Below are positions 7,558 through 15,578 of a DNA stretch of 21,750 bases, one piece after another. The translations under genes and the position numbers were made by a program. Positions within the stretch are counted from its first letter, which is position 1; each line of letters starts with the position of its first letter. The notes below the pieces were generated by a model. The model worked only from the letters and a program-made list of their open reading frames with translations. It was not told the DNA's origin and ran no database searches. Source of the stretch: an archaeon (GTDB lineage Archaea > Halobacteriota > Syntropharchaeia > Alkanophagales > Methanospirareceae); NCBI GenBank assembly GCA_030019325.1, contig JASEFB010000018.1, forward strand, positions 1,398 through 23,147, read 5' to 3'.

Positions 7558-7592
7558 CAAACTTTCTTTACTTTCTTTTTAAAGAAAGGTTG
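7558..7592. repeat. AT-rich hairpin upstream of agmatinase start
   Basis: CAAACTTTCTTT (7558-7569) can pair with AAAGAAAGGTTG (7581-7592). Alternatively CTTTCTTT (7571-7578) pairs with AAAGAAAG (7581-7588). It is the same family as 5606-5631 and directly adjoins the start codon of the minus-strand gene, so it would lie in its leader. Confidence 0.5.
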
Positions 7593-7649
7593 GTATACTC
7601 AACGATTTGCCCGGACACTTATATCAATTACCACAGGATCTAATGAAAA

Positions 7650-7715
7650 AGAAGTCAGCGTAAATGTCAACACCTCAAAGTACCAAGCCAGTCATTATCT
7701 TTTTCTTCTCTCTGG
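7650..7715 (-). pseudogene. Fragment of a pheT duplicate
   Basis: About 60 nt match the inside of the neighbouring intact pheT near 8410-8510. The shared run around GTCAGCGT and CACCTCAAAGTA has only a few mismatches over about 30 nt. Further on, the match needs a 2-nt gap and a deletion of about 17 nt. On the minus strand it encodes YFEVLTFTLTS, where PheT has YFEVMTFTLTS. The reading frame is broken upstream by the gap. It lies 180-240 nt beyond the 3' end of pheT. Confidence 0.6.
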
Positions 7716-7778
7716 GAGGTAACTTACCCAATCCGATTTCAAGCCCGTATACATCTCATCAAGTAAAATCTTCAACAT
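7695..7778 (-). pseudogene. 27-codon ORF, possible remnant of a DUF5615/PIN-like gene
   Basis: An ATG at 7778 is preceded by GGGGGTGG, a plausible ribosome-binding site, and opens MLKILLDEMYTGLKSDW before a stop at 7695. The start (ILLDEMYTGL) resembles, from memory, the beginning of small DUF5615-type PIN-like proteins. The match is too short to be sure. The C-terminal part is lost or replaced by the pheT fragment. The rest of 7593-7895 shows nothing else I can support. Confidence 0.3.
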
Positions 7779-7895
7779 AACCACCCCCATTTAATCATAA
7801 ATCGTACATTAAAATATTAACGTCCACAAAAACGCTTTTCATAATCGGAGTTTGAAGGTGTGAAAAAGGCACGTTATGCGTCGCAAGAGAAAGAG

Positions 7896-9584
7896 CTATA
7901 TGTCTTCTGCTTCGCCTGCGTTCGAGCTCCCTATATCCACCTCAAATCCCACCACGGGATGATCCAGCCCAAAATTAAGGATTACTTCGGGATGTATTTC
8001 ACCAAAAACGCCTATTGCAGAGGCTCTGCCCCTACCACCCCGAAATCGCGGTAATTTAATTATATCCGCTCTTCTGCCTTCCAAAAAGGCATCATCCTCT
8101 GAGTCCACCACTTCTACTTCTCCCATCCCCATCTCCTTGAGCACCGCATCAACTACTGACTTAACTTCTGCGAAGTTCGCATATGCATGCGTTGAAACCG
8201 CAGCAAGCATGTATTTCTCCTTTAAATTCACCATTACCTGACCAACCTCAAAAATCCGCTGTGGTAAATCACGATGCTTGTTGATCGAAAGGATTTCTAA
8301 CAAATTGGGGAGAATAGAACACCTGAGCATGGTATGCTCCATGCTTATGGGAGATGCAACCGCTACTTTTTCCTCTTCTCTTCTCGTTCTCCTCATTAAC
8401 TCAAACTGTTTCCTCTCCGAGGTCAGCGTGAATGTCATCACCTCAAAGTATCCTAAGCCTGTCATCATTTCCCTCAAAGCCATCTTTTTCTCCTCTATCG
8501 GATGCACCTCCCCTATAACCATCGCGCCTGGAATCTCAGGCTTTATCCTGTCATAGCCATAACCGATAGCGATGTCTTCAATGATGTCCCATGGATGGAG
8601 TATATCATACCGATAAGCCGGTATCTTCACCTCTATCAGTCCTTCGGGTTTCACCTCCGCACCAAATCCCATTCGCTCACAGCACTTCTTGCATTCCTCT
8701 GCACTTAACTCAATACCCAGAAGTGAGTGCACTTCTCCCACCGATACTTCCATCCTCTTAGGCTCAAAATCGGGTGTTTCCTTTTCCTCCACGCTTCTCT
8801 CGTTCGGGGAGCGAAGCACTACCGATTGAATCTGTCCACCCCTCTCTCCAAGCGCATACGCGATAATATTGAGTGCAATCGAGACATGCTCATTCAAGCC
8901 CGTAACATCTATAAATATCTCCGTTGTAGATTCCGTAACCCTCGTCAGCTCCGCATTGATAATGGGTGGAAAAGAGAGAACGTTCCCTTCTGAATCGAGA
9001 ATCAATGGATATTTAGCTTTCCCTTCGAGAATGTAGCGGTAACCAATCCCCTTTGGGTGCTTCTCTAAGATCTCTGCCATCGTCATCTCCTCTTCGTAGT
9101 CAAGTGGAACGAAAGAGAAACTTGGGTCAACTGCAAGGTACCTAAATGGGGGTTTCACCTTCGCCAAATCGTGCACACCCACCGAAACGTTTTTTCTGTT
9201 CCGACCTAACCCTCGATGCAAATGTTCTTGCAAGAGCATGAGTGATTCTATCCCCCGTGAATCAAAATGCAAGTTTTTTACCACACCGCACACAATATAC
9301 GGGCGTACGTCCAGAACAGAACTCTCTATAACCATCTCAATGCCCGATCTCTCCACTGGATAACTACCTAATCCCGGTTCGATGTCTAAAAATTGTTTCA
9401 GAGCACGAGAAACACCTTCAACACTGAAAAGGTCAGGTCGGTTTGGGGGGAACTCCACATCCATATAGTCCTCTTCTATTCTCTCTACATCCGCGCACAG
9501 TAACGGCAGACGTTCCTTTATTCTTTCGATACCCACACCGGTAAGGTTTTCCAGGTCATCGTAAAATAATCGTATTACGGGCAT
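7896..9584 (-). CDS. pheT: Phenylalanyl-tRNA synthetase beta subunit
   Basis: PheT pairs with PheS to charge tRNA-Phe. The 562-residue length fits the archaeal/eukaryal type, which lacks the bacterial N-terminal tRNA-binding domain. Recognisable parts are the N-terminal EFPPNRPDLFSVEGVSRAL motif, the B3/B4 region, the B5 helical part ending IAIGYGYDRIKPEIPG, and the core YFEVMTFTLTS with late IGVFGEIHPEVILNFGL. Between ADIIK and AIGVFGEI there are about 12 extra residues (about 511-523, FRGGRGRAS) encoded by hairpin element D. The start follows a GGGGGAT ribosome-binding site, 25 nt after the TPR gene's stop. pheS is not adjacent. Confidence 0.95.
   Translation of the reverse strand: MPVIRLFYDDLENLTGVGIERIKERLPLLCADVERIEEDYMDVEFPPNRPDLFSVEGVSRALKQFLDIEPGLGSYPVERSGIEMVIESSVLDVRPYIVCGVVKNLHFDSRGIESLMLLQEHLHRGLGRNRKNVSVGVHDLAKVKPPFRYLAVDPSFSFVPLDYEEEMTMAEILEKHPKGIGYRYILEGKAKYPLILDSEGNVLSFPPIINAELTRVTESTTEIFIDVTGLNEHVSIALNIIAYALGERGGQIQSVVLRSPNERSVEEKETPDFEPKRMEVSVGEVHSLLGIELSAEECKKCCERMGFGAEVKPEGLIEVKIPAYRYDILHPWDIIEDIAIGYGYDRIKPEIPGAMVIGEVHPIEEKKMALREMMTGLGYFEVMTFTLTSERKQFELMRRTRREEEKVAVASPISMEHTMLRCSILPNLLEILSINKHRDLPQRIFEVGQVMVNLKEKYMLAAVSTHAYANFAEVKSVVDAVLKEMGMGEVEVVDSEDDAFLEGRRADIIKLPRFRGGRGRASAIGVFGEIHPEVILNFGLDHPVVGFEVDIGSSNAGEAEDI
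8017..8052 (+). repeat. Degenerate GC-rich element D, inside the pheT coding region
   Basis: The sequence runs from GCAGAGGCTCTGC, a decayed form of the GGGGC-tct-GCCCC hairpin, through CCCTACCACCCCG and AATCGCGG. The middle block is shared with array A and the last with array C. It is the shortest and most decayed copy, in the same orientation as the others. Its minus-strand frame is the same as in ABCE1, giving RGGRG. Confidence 0.65.
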
Positions 9585-9609
9585 GTTCTCTATCCCCCTT
9601 ATTTTTTAT

Positions 9610-10896
9610 TCAGCCGACCTTTTCATCGCTGCTAACCTCTTCCTTCCGTGTTCTCAAAGCGCCTCCTGTAAGATAGAAGTCCCCCCAGGGATAGATATTT
9701 CCTGCAAAAGTAAACCCCTCCTTTATATCAGGAGCATCACCCCTCACCTCGTATTCCTCACCAGTTATTCTGTTTTTAACCACAAATTTAAAGGATGCAG
9801 GCTCTACGCTAACAACCTCAAAAGTGCCTTTGACTGGCAGACCAAGCCCTTTTATCCTCTCTTTGAGCTCTTCACTGAGCCCTTTCTCCTCCGCATACAC
9901 TATTCCCGGAGTCCTTCCATCCCCAAACTTTCTGGTGAACAAAAACCAGTTTAAAAAATCGAAGATATCTCCAAAATCGATCTCTTCAATTCCCTTCTCC
10001 TTCCTGTATTCTTCCTGCGCGACTCCTATCTCCTCTGCGAATCTTTTCTCCGCAAATTCTCTTACCTCATCGAGCAACCATACCGCTTCATGATATTCCC
10101 TCGCCTTCTTCGCTTCATCGCCTTCCAGGTTCTTCATCCTCTCCACTCTACTTATGCACTTCCTCACTAGCTCTCCAAGTCCAGTTTCCCCCTTCCCAAA
10201 CCGCTCACAGACCTCAAAACTCTCTTTAAAAGCATCAAAAGCCTCTTCATATCTCCCTCTCTTTTCCAAGAAGGCTCCATAATTCGCCCACACAACTTCG
10301 TCGTCGGTCACCGTTAGCATTCTCTTGTACTCCGCTTCAGCATCTGCCAGCCTACCTTCTCCTTCGTAATGCTTCACGAGTAATGAATGAACGGTTACCT
10401 CCGCGGTCCTATCTTCAAGAATTCTTTTCAGGAGTTTCTCCCCCCGCTCTTTATCCTTCTCTATCAATCTATCCCTCAGGCGGTCATCAACACGAGGGTC
10501 TTTCAAGAAAGCAATTATCGTATCTGGAAAGCCTCCCGCCTCTTTAAAGTCCTCTGCAACCCACAAGGCACAGACCTCTCCAAAATCCGTCAGGAGCCAT
10601 AAATCAAGTTCGTTTAGAGGCTTTACCTTATCTCCATCCCCTTCTCCCCCTTTTACAATTGCACACTCATGTGCTTTTAAGCCTTTCTCCTCATTCAGCG
10701 TCTTCAGTCCGTGCTTCCCCATATACCTGATAAATTTTCTTCGCACGTTATCTCCCTCTCTTCTGCTTATAATCCGTGCTTCGACGTCTCTCAATGCCTT
10801 TTGCGCCTCAATAAAAAGCTTCCACGCTTCCACTATCTCCTCATCCTCGTCTTCGAGGTTCAGAAATTTCGCTATCAGGTCCTTTTGGTTCATCAT
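9610..10896 (-). CDS. TPR-containing protein of unknown function
   Basis: I do not recognise a named family for the whole 428-residue protein. The middle (about 165-275) has tetratricopeptide-like helix pairs such as WANYGAFLEKRGRYEEAFDAFKES written over two repeats, suggesting a protein-binding role. The C-terminal part (about 300-415) contains DIFDFLNWFLF, GRTPGIVYAEE and then a beta-rich end with NRITGEEYEVR and GDFYLTGGAL. That pattern resembles a domain seen in some bacterial TPR/SEC-C-type proteins, from memory only. There is no signal peptide and no membrane segment. Two ATGs stand in tandem, the first abutting the nadX stop with no gap; pheT starts 25 nt beyond its own stop. It therefore sits in one unit between nadX and pheT. 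Confidence 0.75.
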   Translation of the reverse strand: MMNQKDLIAKFLNLEDEDEEIVEAWKLFIEAQKALRDVEARIISRREGDNVRRKFIRYMGKHGLKTLNEEKGLKAHECAIVKGGEGDGDKVKPLNELDLWLLTDFGEVCALWVAEDFKEAGGFPDTIIAFLKDPRVDDRLRDRLIEKDKERGEKLLKRILEDRTAEVTVHSLLVKHYEGEGRLADAEAEYKRMLTVTDDEVVWANYGAFLEKRGRYEEAFDAFKESFEVCERFGKGETGLGELVRKCISRVERMKNLEGDEAKKAREYHEAVWLLDEVREFAEKRFAEEIGVAQEEYRKEKGIEEIDFGDIFDFLNWFLFTRKFGDGRTPGIVYAEEKGLSEELKERIKGLGLPVKGTFEVVSVEPASFKFVVKNRITGEEYEVRGDAPDIKEGFTFAGNIYPWGDFYLTGGALRTRKEEVSSDEKVG

Positions 10897-11754
10897 CTAC
10901 GTTCCCACTCGTATCGGAGAGGATATGCGTTTCAGTGTTGCTATTGTAGAAAGAGCAGCTAAATAGCTCGTCTTTGGATTTGCAACTGAAGGGACGTTTT
11001 CCACCCGCACGAATAATTTACCAAATTCCCCCTCTGCTTCTATCTCGTGCACGTTCTCTTTCGCAGCAGGGTCTGCAACTATTTTCACCTTCGTAGCCTC
11101 TGAACCTATCCCTGCAATGCTCAAAGAAGCAGCAACGTTTACATTCTCAGGAAAATGTCGCACCGCTTCTCTCGCGGAACCTGTGAACAATGTTTTCTCC
11201 TTCGTTATTGAATGCAGATCTATTCCCCTTTCCCTAACATACTCGTTCCCCTCAAATCCCAAGGGGGGCTTTCTTGTCGTCAATGCTACCGAATGCATCC
11301 GGCCAATAACGCCCGATTTTAAACCATCTATTCCTGCTATAGCACCTGACGGAATATACACGTTACATCTCCTTTCCTTCGATATACGTTCAATTTCTTC
11401 AAAAAGGCCAGGATCACATAACAGTGCACCAACACTCAATATCATCACGTCTTTACCCTTTTTTAACGCAGGGATCACAAACTCACGAACCGCAGCCTGC
11501 GATGCGCACTCTATTACCAAATCAACCTCTCCTAAAATTTCATCCAATCCCGTGATATCTGATTTTATTATATCGGGCTTCTTTCTCAGGCTTTTAATCA
11601 GCTGTTCTATCCTCTCCGGATGGGTGTCAATCAAAAATTTCAGCTCCATCCCCAACTTCAACTCACGTCCACCTACTTCATCTGTGTCTATTGCCCTGCA
11701 TATCACACTTCCTATCGCACCGCAGCCGATCACGCCTACTCTTATTTTTTCCAT
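10897..11754 (-). CDS. nadX: L-aspartate dehydrogenase
   Basis: This enzyme oxidises L-aspartate to iminoaspartate with NAD(P), feeding quinolinate synthase in NAD synthesis; it replaces L-aspartate oxidase. The 285-residue protein opens with a Rossmann motif (VGVIGCGAIGSVI). It continues with the family segments ECASQAAVREFVIPALKKG, SVGALLC and YIPSGAIAGIDGLKS, and late FPENVNVAASLSIAGIG. The family architecture is complete. It diverges from nadC, the next-but-one enzyme of the pathway, across 84 nt, and is followed without a gap by the TPR gene. The quinolinate synthase gene nadA is not in this window. Confidence 0.93.
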   Translation of the reverse strand: MEKIRVGVIGCGAIGSVICRAIDTDEVGGRELKLGMELKFLIDTHPERIEQLIKSLRKKPDIIKSDITGLDEILGEVDLVIECASQAAVREFVIPALKKGKDVMILSVGALLCDPGLFEEIERISKERRCNVYIPSGAIAGIDGLKSGVIGRMHSVALTTRKPPLGFEGNEYVRERGIDLHSITKEKTLFTGSAREAVRHFPENVNVAASLSIAGIGSEATKVKIVADPAAKENVHEIEAEGEFGKLFVRVENVPSVANPKTSYLAALSTIATLKRISSPIRVGT

Positions 11755-11812
11755 CTTTTTACAATGAAGAGAACTGTGCTAAACGCGAGATTTTTGATAA
11801 AACATTCTTTAC

Positions 11813-11821
11813 TTTATAAGA
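11813..11821. promoter_or_regulatory. Palindromic TATA element between nadX and nadC
   Basis: CTTTATAAG reads as its own reverse complement and lies in the 84-nt divergent gap. Its centre is about 22 nt before the nadC ATG, fitting a leaderless nadC message. In the other direction it could serve nadX with a leader of about 35 nt. One box serving both genes is inference. Confidence 0.4.
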
Positions 11822-11838
11822 TAAGGTTTATTTGCACC

Positions 11839-12663
11839 ATGCTGCTGAAAGAGATAGAAAGTTTTCTGGAGGAAGATGTAGGGCAGGAGGATTACGAGGA
11901 GATAGTTCCCTATACCGATTGTAAGGCGGAGATAACGGTGAAAGAAGAGGGTATCCTTGCGGGTTTAGAGGAGGTGAAACAGATATTTGACTATCTGTCC
12001 GTCCAATATTCCTCTGAATTTGAAGATGGGGGTAGAATAAAGAGCGGTGATACTATTTTGACGGCAAGGGGACCTGGTGCAAAGATATTGAAGGGAGAAC
12101 GACTTGTACTTAATCTCTTAGGGCGGATGAGTGGTATAGCGACTCTCACGAGCATGTTTGTAAGTGAAGCGAGGAAGGTAAACGAGCATGTAAGGGTAGC
12201 GGGGACGAGAAAAACTACGCCTGGCTTCAGGAAATACGAGAAGAAAGCAATAGCTATCGGTGGTGGTGATCCACACCGATTTGGATTATACGAGGCGGTG
12301 ATAATAAAAGACAATCATATAAAGCTGATGGGGCTGGAGGACGCGATAAAGAAGGCGAAAGAGAAAGTAAGTTTCACACGAAAAATAGAGGTTGAAGTGG
12401 AAAGCATAGAGGATGCACTCCGAGCGGCGGAATTAAACGTGGATATCATCATGCTTGATAACATGACGGCGACGGAGGTAAAAGAGTGCGTAAAGTTGCT
12501 GACCGAGCGAGGACTTCGTGAGGGATTGATTTTAGAGGCATCGGGAGGGATCAACATGAAAAATATAAAAGACTTTGCATCCACTGGTGTGGAAGTTGTT
12601 TCAATCGGCATGATTACTCATTCAGCGAGATCGTTGGGCTTTTCTCTGGCTGTGGTGGAGTAG
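11839..12663 (+). CDS. nadC: Nicotinate-nucleotide pyrophosphorylase (quinolinate phosphoribosyltransferase)
   Basis: NadC converts quinolinate and PRPP to nicotinate mononucleotide. The 274-residue protein has the N-terminal open-sandwich part (LLKEIESFLEEDVGQED) and the barrel. Active-site signatures include GERLVLNLLGRMSGIAT, AGTRKTTPGFRKYEKKA, GGGDPHRFGLYEAVIIKDNHI, the KIEVEVES strand and IMLDNM, ending in ASGGINMKNI and VVSIGMITHSA. The frame is open further upstream, to an ATG that overlaps nadX. The ATG at 11839 matches the family's N-terminus and sits just after a TATA box, so I chose it. It converges on the Hsp20 gene with a 22-nt gap. Confidence 0.95.
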   Translation: MLLKEIESFLEEDVGQEDYEEIVPYTDCKAEITVKEEGILAGLEEVKQIFDYLSVQYSSEFEDGGRIKSGDTILTARGPGAKILKGERLVLNLLGRMSGIATLTSMFVSEARKVNEHVRVAGTRKTTPGFRKYEKKAIAIGGGDPHRFGLYEAVIIKDNHIKLMGLEDAIKKAKEKVSFTRKIEVEVESIEDALRAAELNVDIIMLDNMTATEVKECVKLLTERGLREGLILEASGGINMKNIKDFASTGVEVVSIGMITHSARSLGFSLAVVE

Positions 12664-12685
12664 ACCAATTTGCGTGTGGAGAGGG

Positions 12686-13051
12686 CTATTCTATAGTTAT
12701 CAGCACCTTCCTTCTTACCTTAGGCAAATTAATCCTGAGAATGCCGTTTTTAAATGATGCCTGTGCTTTTTCCGGCTCTATGGGCTCTGGCAACTTTATT
12801 TGTTTCCTGAAAGCCTGGAATGTTATCTTCTTTTGGACTACACCCCACCTCGCCCAGCAAACGGCATCGCTCATCTTCGCTGTTACCTCTACCGTATTTT
12901 CGGTCGTATTTATCGCTATGTTCTCTTTTCTTACTAGCGGCAGATCAAAAGTAACGAATATCTCATCCCCCTTATCTTCTACTTCGTATAACGGCTCTAA
13001 ATTGCCATCATGCTCCCATGTAGCCTTTAATATCCTTCGTTCTATTTCCAT
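12686..13051 (-). CDS. Hsp20/alpha-crystallin family small heat-shock protein
   Basis: The 121-residue protein has an alpha-crystallin/CS-like beta sandwich. Family features are FDLPLVRKENIAINTTENTVEVTAK in strands 2-4, the LP turn before PEKAQASFKNGILRINLPK, and the short tail. The C-terminal IxI-type motif is represented by LITIE, so oligomer assembly through that tail may be weak. The insert SDAVCWARWGVVQKKITFQAF is Trp-rich compared with typical archaeal Hsp20. The start follows an AGGAG ribosome-binding site. It lies downstream of the PAC2 gene with a 39-nt gap and probably shares its transcript, which joins two protein-quality-control genes. Confidence 0.85.
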   Translation of the reverse strand: MEIERRILKATWEHDGNLEPLYEVEDKGDEIFVTFDLPLVRKENIAINTTENTVEVTAKMSDAVCWARWGVVQKKITFQAFRKQIKLPEPIEPEKAQASFKNGILRINLPKVRRKVLITIE

Positions 13052-13090
13052 ATTTCTCCTCTATTTCACCCCCCTTCTCTTTATTTCCCG

Positions 13091-13849
13091 TTACCGATAC
13101 ATGATGGGCATATCCTGCTCCATGCCCTTTTGCATCTCCGAAGCCGAAAGCGCTGTCTGTTGCATAAGGTCACGAGCTTTAAGTTTTATCTCCTCGGCAT
13201 TTTCTAACAACTCGCCAACGTCGAGAGTAAGCTCTGGTGAGAACTTCTTTACGGATTCTATTGCCGATGCCGCCGCACCAGGATCGGGATACACGGGGAA
13301 GCACTGAGCAAGCAAGGAAATCGCACTTAATTTCCTCTTCGTGCATTCCCAGAGCATCATTGCATAAGTACCTGCGATAAACCCCTCTTCTAAAAACTCT
13401 ATCTGTTTATCCTTCAACTCCCCCATGGCAGCTTCGTTGTTCCCAACGGCAAACACCTCCGGCTTCTCTATATCCATCCTGTTCTTCACCGGCAGCCCCT
13501 TTATCGAAATGACAAGCTTTGCATCAATTTTATGAAACCAATTAGCCAAAACGGTCGTCAGTGGGTATACCGCCTTTGGCGGCACTGCAACTTCTGATAA
13601 CACCACTACAAGACTTCCGTCTTTATCGCTGTAGAGCCTAAAAGGATTTGTCAATTTACCCCCATGTATTACCATGACCGGTACAAACAAATCCGATTCG
13701 ATATAACCTATCTCCTTATAATCCATCTTCTCTACGATGTAAGAGGCTGCGATTGTTCCTACCAGCCCCACATCTGGCAAGCCCTCTATCACTATCGGCT
13801 CTTTATGTATTATCCCTTCCTCTTCCACTATCCTCACGACTTCATCCAT
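13091..13849 (-). CDS. PAC2-family protein (proteasome assembly chaperone-like)
   Basis: The 252-residue protein belongs to the PAC2/DUF75 superfamily, which includes chaperones for the 20S proteasome in eukaryotes and the archaeal PbaA/PbaB proteins. Features are the opening IVIEGLPDVGLVGTIAASYIVEKM, the beta strands SLVVVLSEVAVPP, the SIKGLP turn, the glycine-rich EEGFIAGTYAMMLWEC and the late segment LLAQCFPVYPDPGAAASAIE. The C-terminal tail after about residue 230 is Met-rich and short, ending IMYR. An exposed tail that docks on proteasome subunits is known for some PbaA/PbaB proteins, but I do not see a clear HbYX end here. It is divergent from the mmp3 gene. Confidence 0.85.
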   Translation of the reverse strand: MDEVVRIVEEEGIIHKEPIVIEGLPDVGLVGTIAASYIVEKMDYKEIGYIESDLFVPVMVIHGGKLTNPFRLYSDKDGSLVVVLSEVAVPPKAVYPLTTVLANWFHKIDAKLVISIKGLPVKNRMDIEKPEVFAVGNNEAAMGELKDKQIEFLEEGFIAGTYAMMLWECTKRKLSAISLLAQCFPVYPDPGAAASAIESVKKFSPELTLDVGELLENAEEIKLKARDLMQQTALSASEMQKGMEQDMPIMYR

Positions 13850-14001
13850 TTCTATGAGTTCCAGTATAACATGGTCTTTGCGAATTTAAAAACCCTTCAG
13901 TTCCTCTTCTATTATCCGCCTCGTTTGCTCCTCAAAAGTATCTTTCACCTCATGCTTCTTCGGTACCAACTTTTTTCAGGGTTTATATTCAAAAAGAAAA
14001 A

Positions 14002-14011
14002 ACTTAAAAAT
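14002..14011 (+). promoter_or_regulatory. Likely TATA box of the mmp3-nrdJ unit
   Basis: ACTTAAAAAT lies about 30 nt before the mmp3 ATG, with no ribosome-binding site between them. This suggests a message that starts at or very near the start codon. It would drive both mmp3 and the overlapping nrdJ. Confidence 0.45.
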
Positions 14012-14036
14012 CATCCCCGCACTAAACAATACTGTT

Positions 14037-15578
14037 ATGAAAATTATATTTAATGATGAGCCCCGAGAAGTCAAAAGCAAAAGGTTAGGAGACCTTATCA
14101 AAGAATTAGAGGGTGTCTATAAGCAGGGGTGTATAGTAGCGGTTATCTCGGAGAAAAAGGGCGAGGAGTTAAAAAACGAATTCTCTCTGGAAACAGCGAA
14201 AGGAGAGGCGAGGATAAAGGTTGCCAGAGAAAAAGAGACAGAAGCGGTATCATTATTCCATAAGGTGTATAAAAAATTCCATAATGACGCTGGTAGAGTG
14301 GGATGGGTAAGTGAGGATATAACCGCTATTGGACCAATTGGAACGAATTTAAGGGTTGAGAAAAGCGAGCAGAGATATAAGAAATGGGATGTTTTCTTCG
14401 GCTTTGGTGGTTTTGACCCGGGCATGACGTACCTTATGATAAGCAAGCGCGAGCATGAAGCGGCGTATGGTACAGGCATCGATGCCCTCATTGGGAAATT
14501 AACGAGGGGGAGAAGCATTGTTGCGGAATTGGACGAAGGTGATAAAATAGAGGCGATACGTCCTCTCGTAACAAAGGCGGAGAGGATTGGCTTCGTTACC
14601 TCAGACTTGAATACCGAGATAAAAGACGGGCAGGAGATATCCACGTTTGCAAAGATAAAACTCTCTCAAGAGGCACCGATGTCAAGTGAACATTTCTTAT
14701 CGCTCGCAAGGGAGGAGATTTTCCACGTAGATGTCCGTACACACACGTATCTTGCTTCTGAAGCTCTAAAAGGACTTAGTTTACCCGTCGAGAACATTCA
14801 GTATAGGTCAAAATATTACCTATCCGTAAGGAATACAGGGACAGAGAAAGGTAAAGTTTATGCATATAAGGAGAGCAGATTGCCTAACCCTTCTCATAAC
14901 GTATTTGGTGAAGTAATACAGGGAGGGGATTTAATAGAGTACGCAAGAGCGGGTGATACGATTTACACGGTGACTGAGCCGAAATGGATGATGGTGGTGG
15001 GGAGAACACAGAAGGAGGCAGAAGAGTTTTTTGAGCGTGAGGATATCGAGCAGGTAAGGGAAGGGAATAAAGATGATAATGCGGTGGTTGTAGACCAGGT
15101 ACCGGCATTGACGATGGATATTATGGAAAAGGGGACAGTAAGGACAGTTGGTGTTGAAGAGGAAGCAGTGTTTGACGCGGTATTATTTCATGGAGAAGCG
15201 CCTAAGACCGTATGGTATTTCAAAAAGATTACAGGATTGATTAACAGGCCGATAGGGTATTTAAAAGTATTTTTTACCGTCCCCGGGATGATGGTTCTCT
15301 TTCAAGGAAGAGCAGATGAAGCGGGGACACTTATCCCCGAGAACTTGCCAAAAGGGGTGGTCAAAAAGGGAATGCTCGGCGTTACAAACATGTCGAGGGC
15401 GAACCGGGGGATGATGGGAATACGATTGGATGAGAGCAAAGAATATGGGCCCACGGGTGAGACCTTCGATGGTACAAACATCGCCCTTTCAATTCCCTCC
15501 CTCACACCTTCAACGATGTCCTTCCTCAGCAAGCTCAAAGAAGGGGATGTTATTTATGTGAAAGAAAAGTTTAGATGA
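14037..15578 (+). CDS. mmp3: Methanogenesis marker protein 3
   Basis: This is a member of the UPF0288/methanogenesis marker 3 family, found in methanogens and anaerobic methanotrophs alongside methyl-coenzyme M reductase. The exact role is unsettled; its C-terminal part resembles a cyclophilin-type peptidyl-prolyl isomerase fold. The 513-residue protein starts with a small ubiquitin-like beta region (MKIIFNDEPREVKSKRLGDL), followed by family segments FGFGGFDPGMTYLMISK, EHFLSLAREEIFHVD and NPSHNVFGEVIQGGDLIEYA. It ends GPTGETFDGTNIALS. No membrane segment is visible. The stop overlaps the nrdJ start (ATGA), so translation of the two is probably coupled. This gene is the strongest pointer to a methane-metabolising host. 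Confidence 0.9.
   Translation: MKIIFNDEPREVKSKRLGDLIKELEGVYKQGCIVAVISEKKGEELKNEFSLETAKGEARIKVAREKETEAVSLFHKVYKKFHNDAGRVGWVSEDITAIGPIGTNLRVEKSEQRYKKWDVFFGFGGFDPGMTYLMISKREHEAAYGTGIDALIGKLTRGRSIVAELDEGDKIEAIRPLVTKAERIGFVTSDLNTEIKDGQEISTFAKIKLSQEAPMSSEHFLSLAREEIFHVDVRTHTYLASEALKGLSLPVENIQYRSKYYLSVRNTGTEKGKVYAYKESRLPNPSHNVFGEVIQGGDLIEYARAGDTIYTVTEPKWMMVVGRTQKEAEEFFEREDIEQVREGNKDDNAVVVDQVPALTMDIMEKGTVRTVGVEEEAVFDAVLFHGEAPKTVWYFKKITGLINRPIGYLKVFFTVPGMMVLFQGRADEAGTLIPENLPKGVVKKGMLGVTNMSRANRGMMGIRLDESKEYGPTGETFDGTNIALSIPSLTPSTMSFLSKLKEGDVIYVKEKFR

Noticed and set aside
11117..11767. 216-codon ORF opposite nadX
   Set aside because: It mirrors the codon pattern of the real gene on the other strand and matches no known family.
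11620..11838. Longer N-terminus for NadC starting at 11620
   Set aside because: It would overlap nadX by about 135 nt and add residues with no match to the family; the ATG at 11839 fits both homology and TATA spacing.
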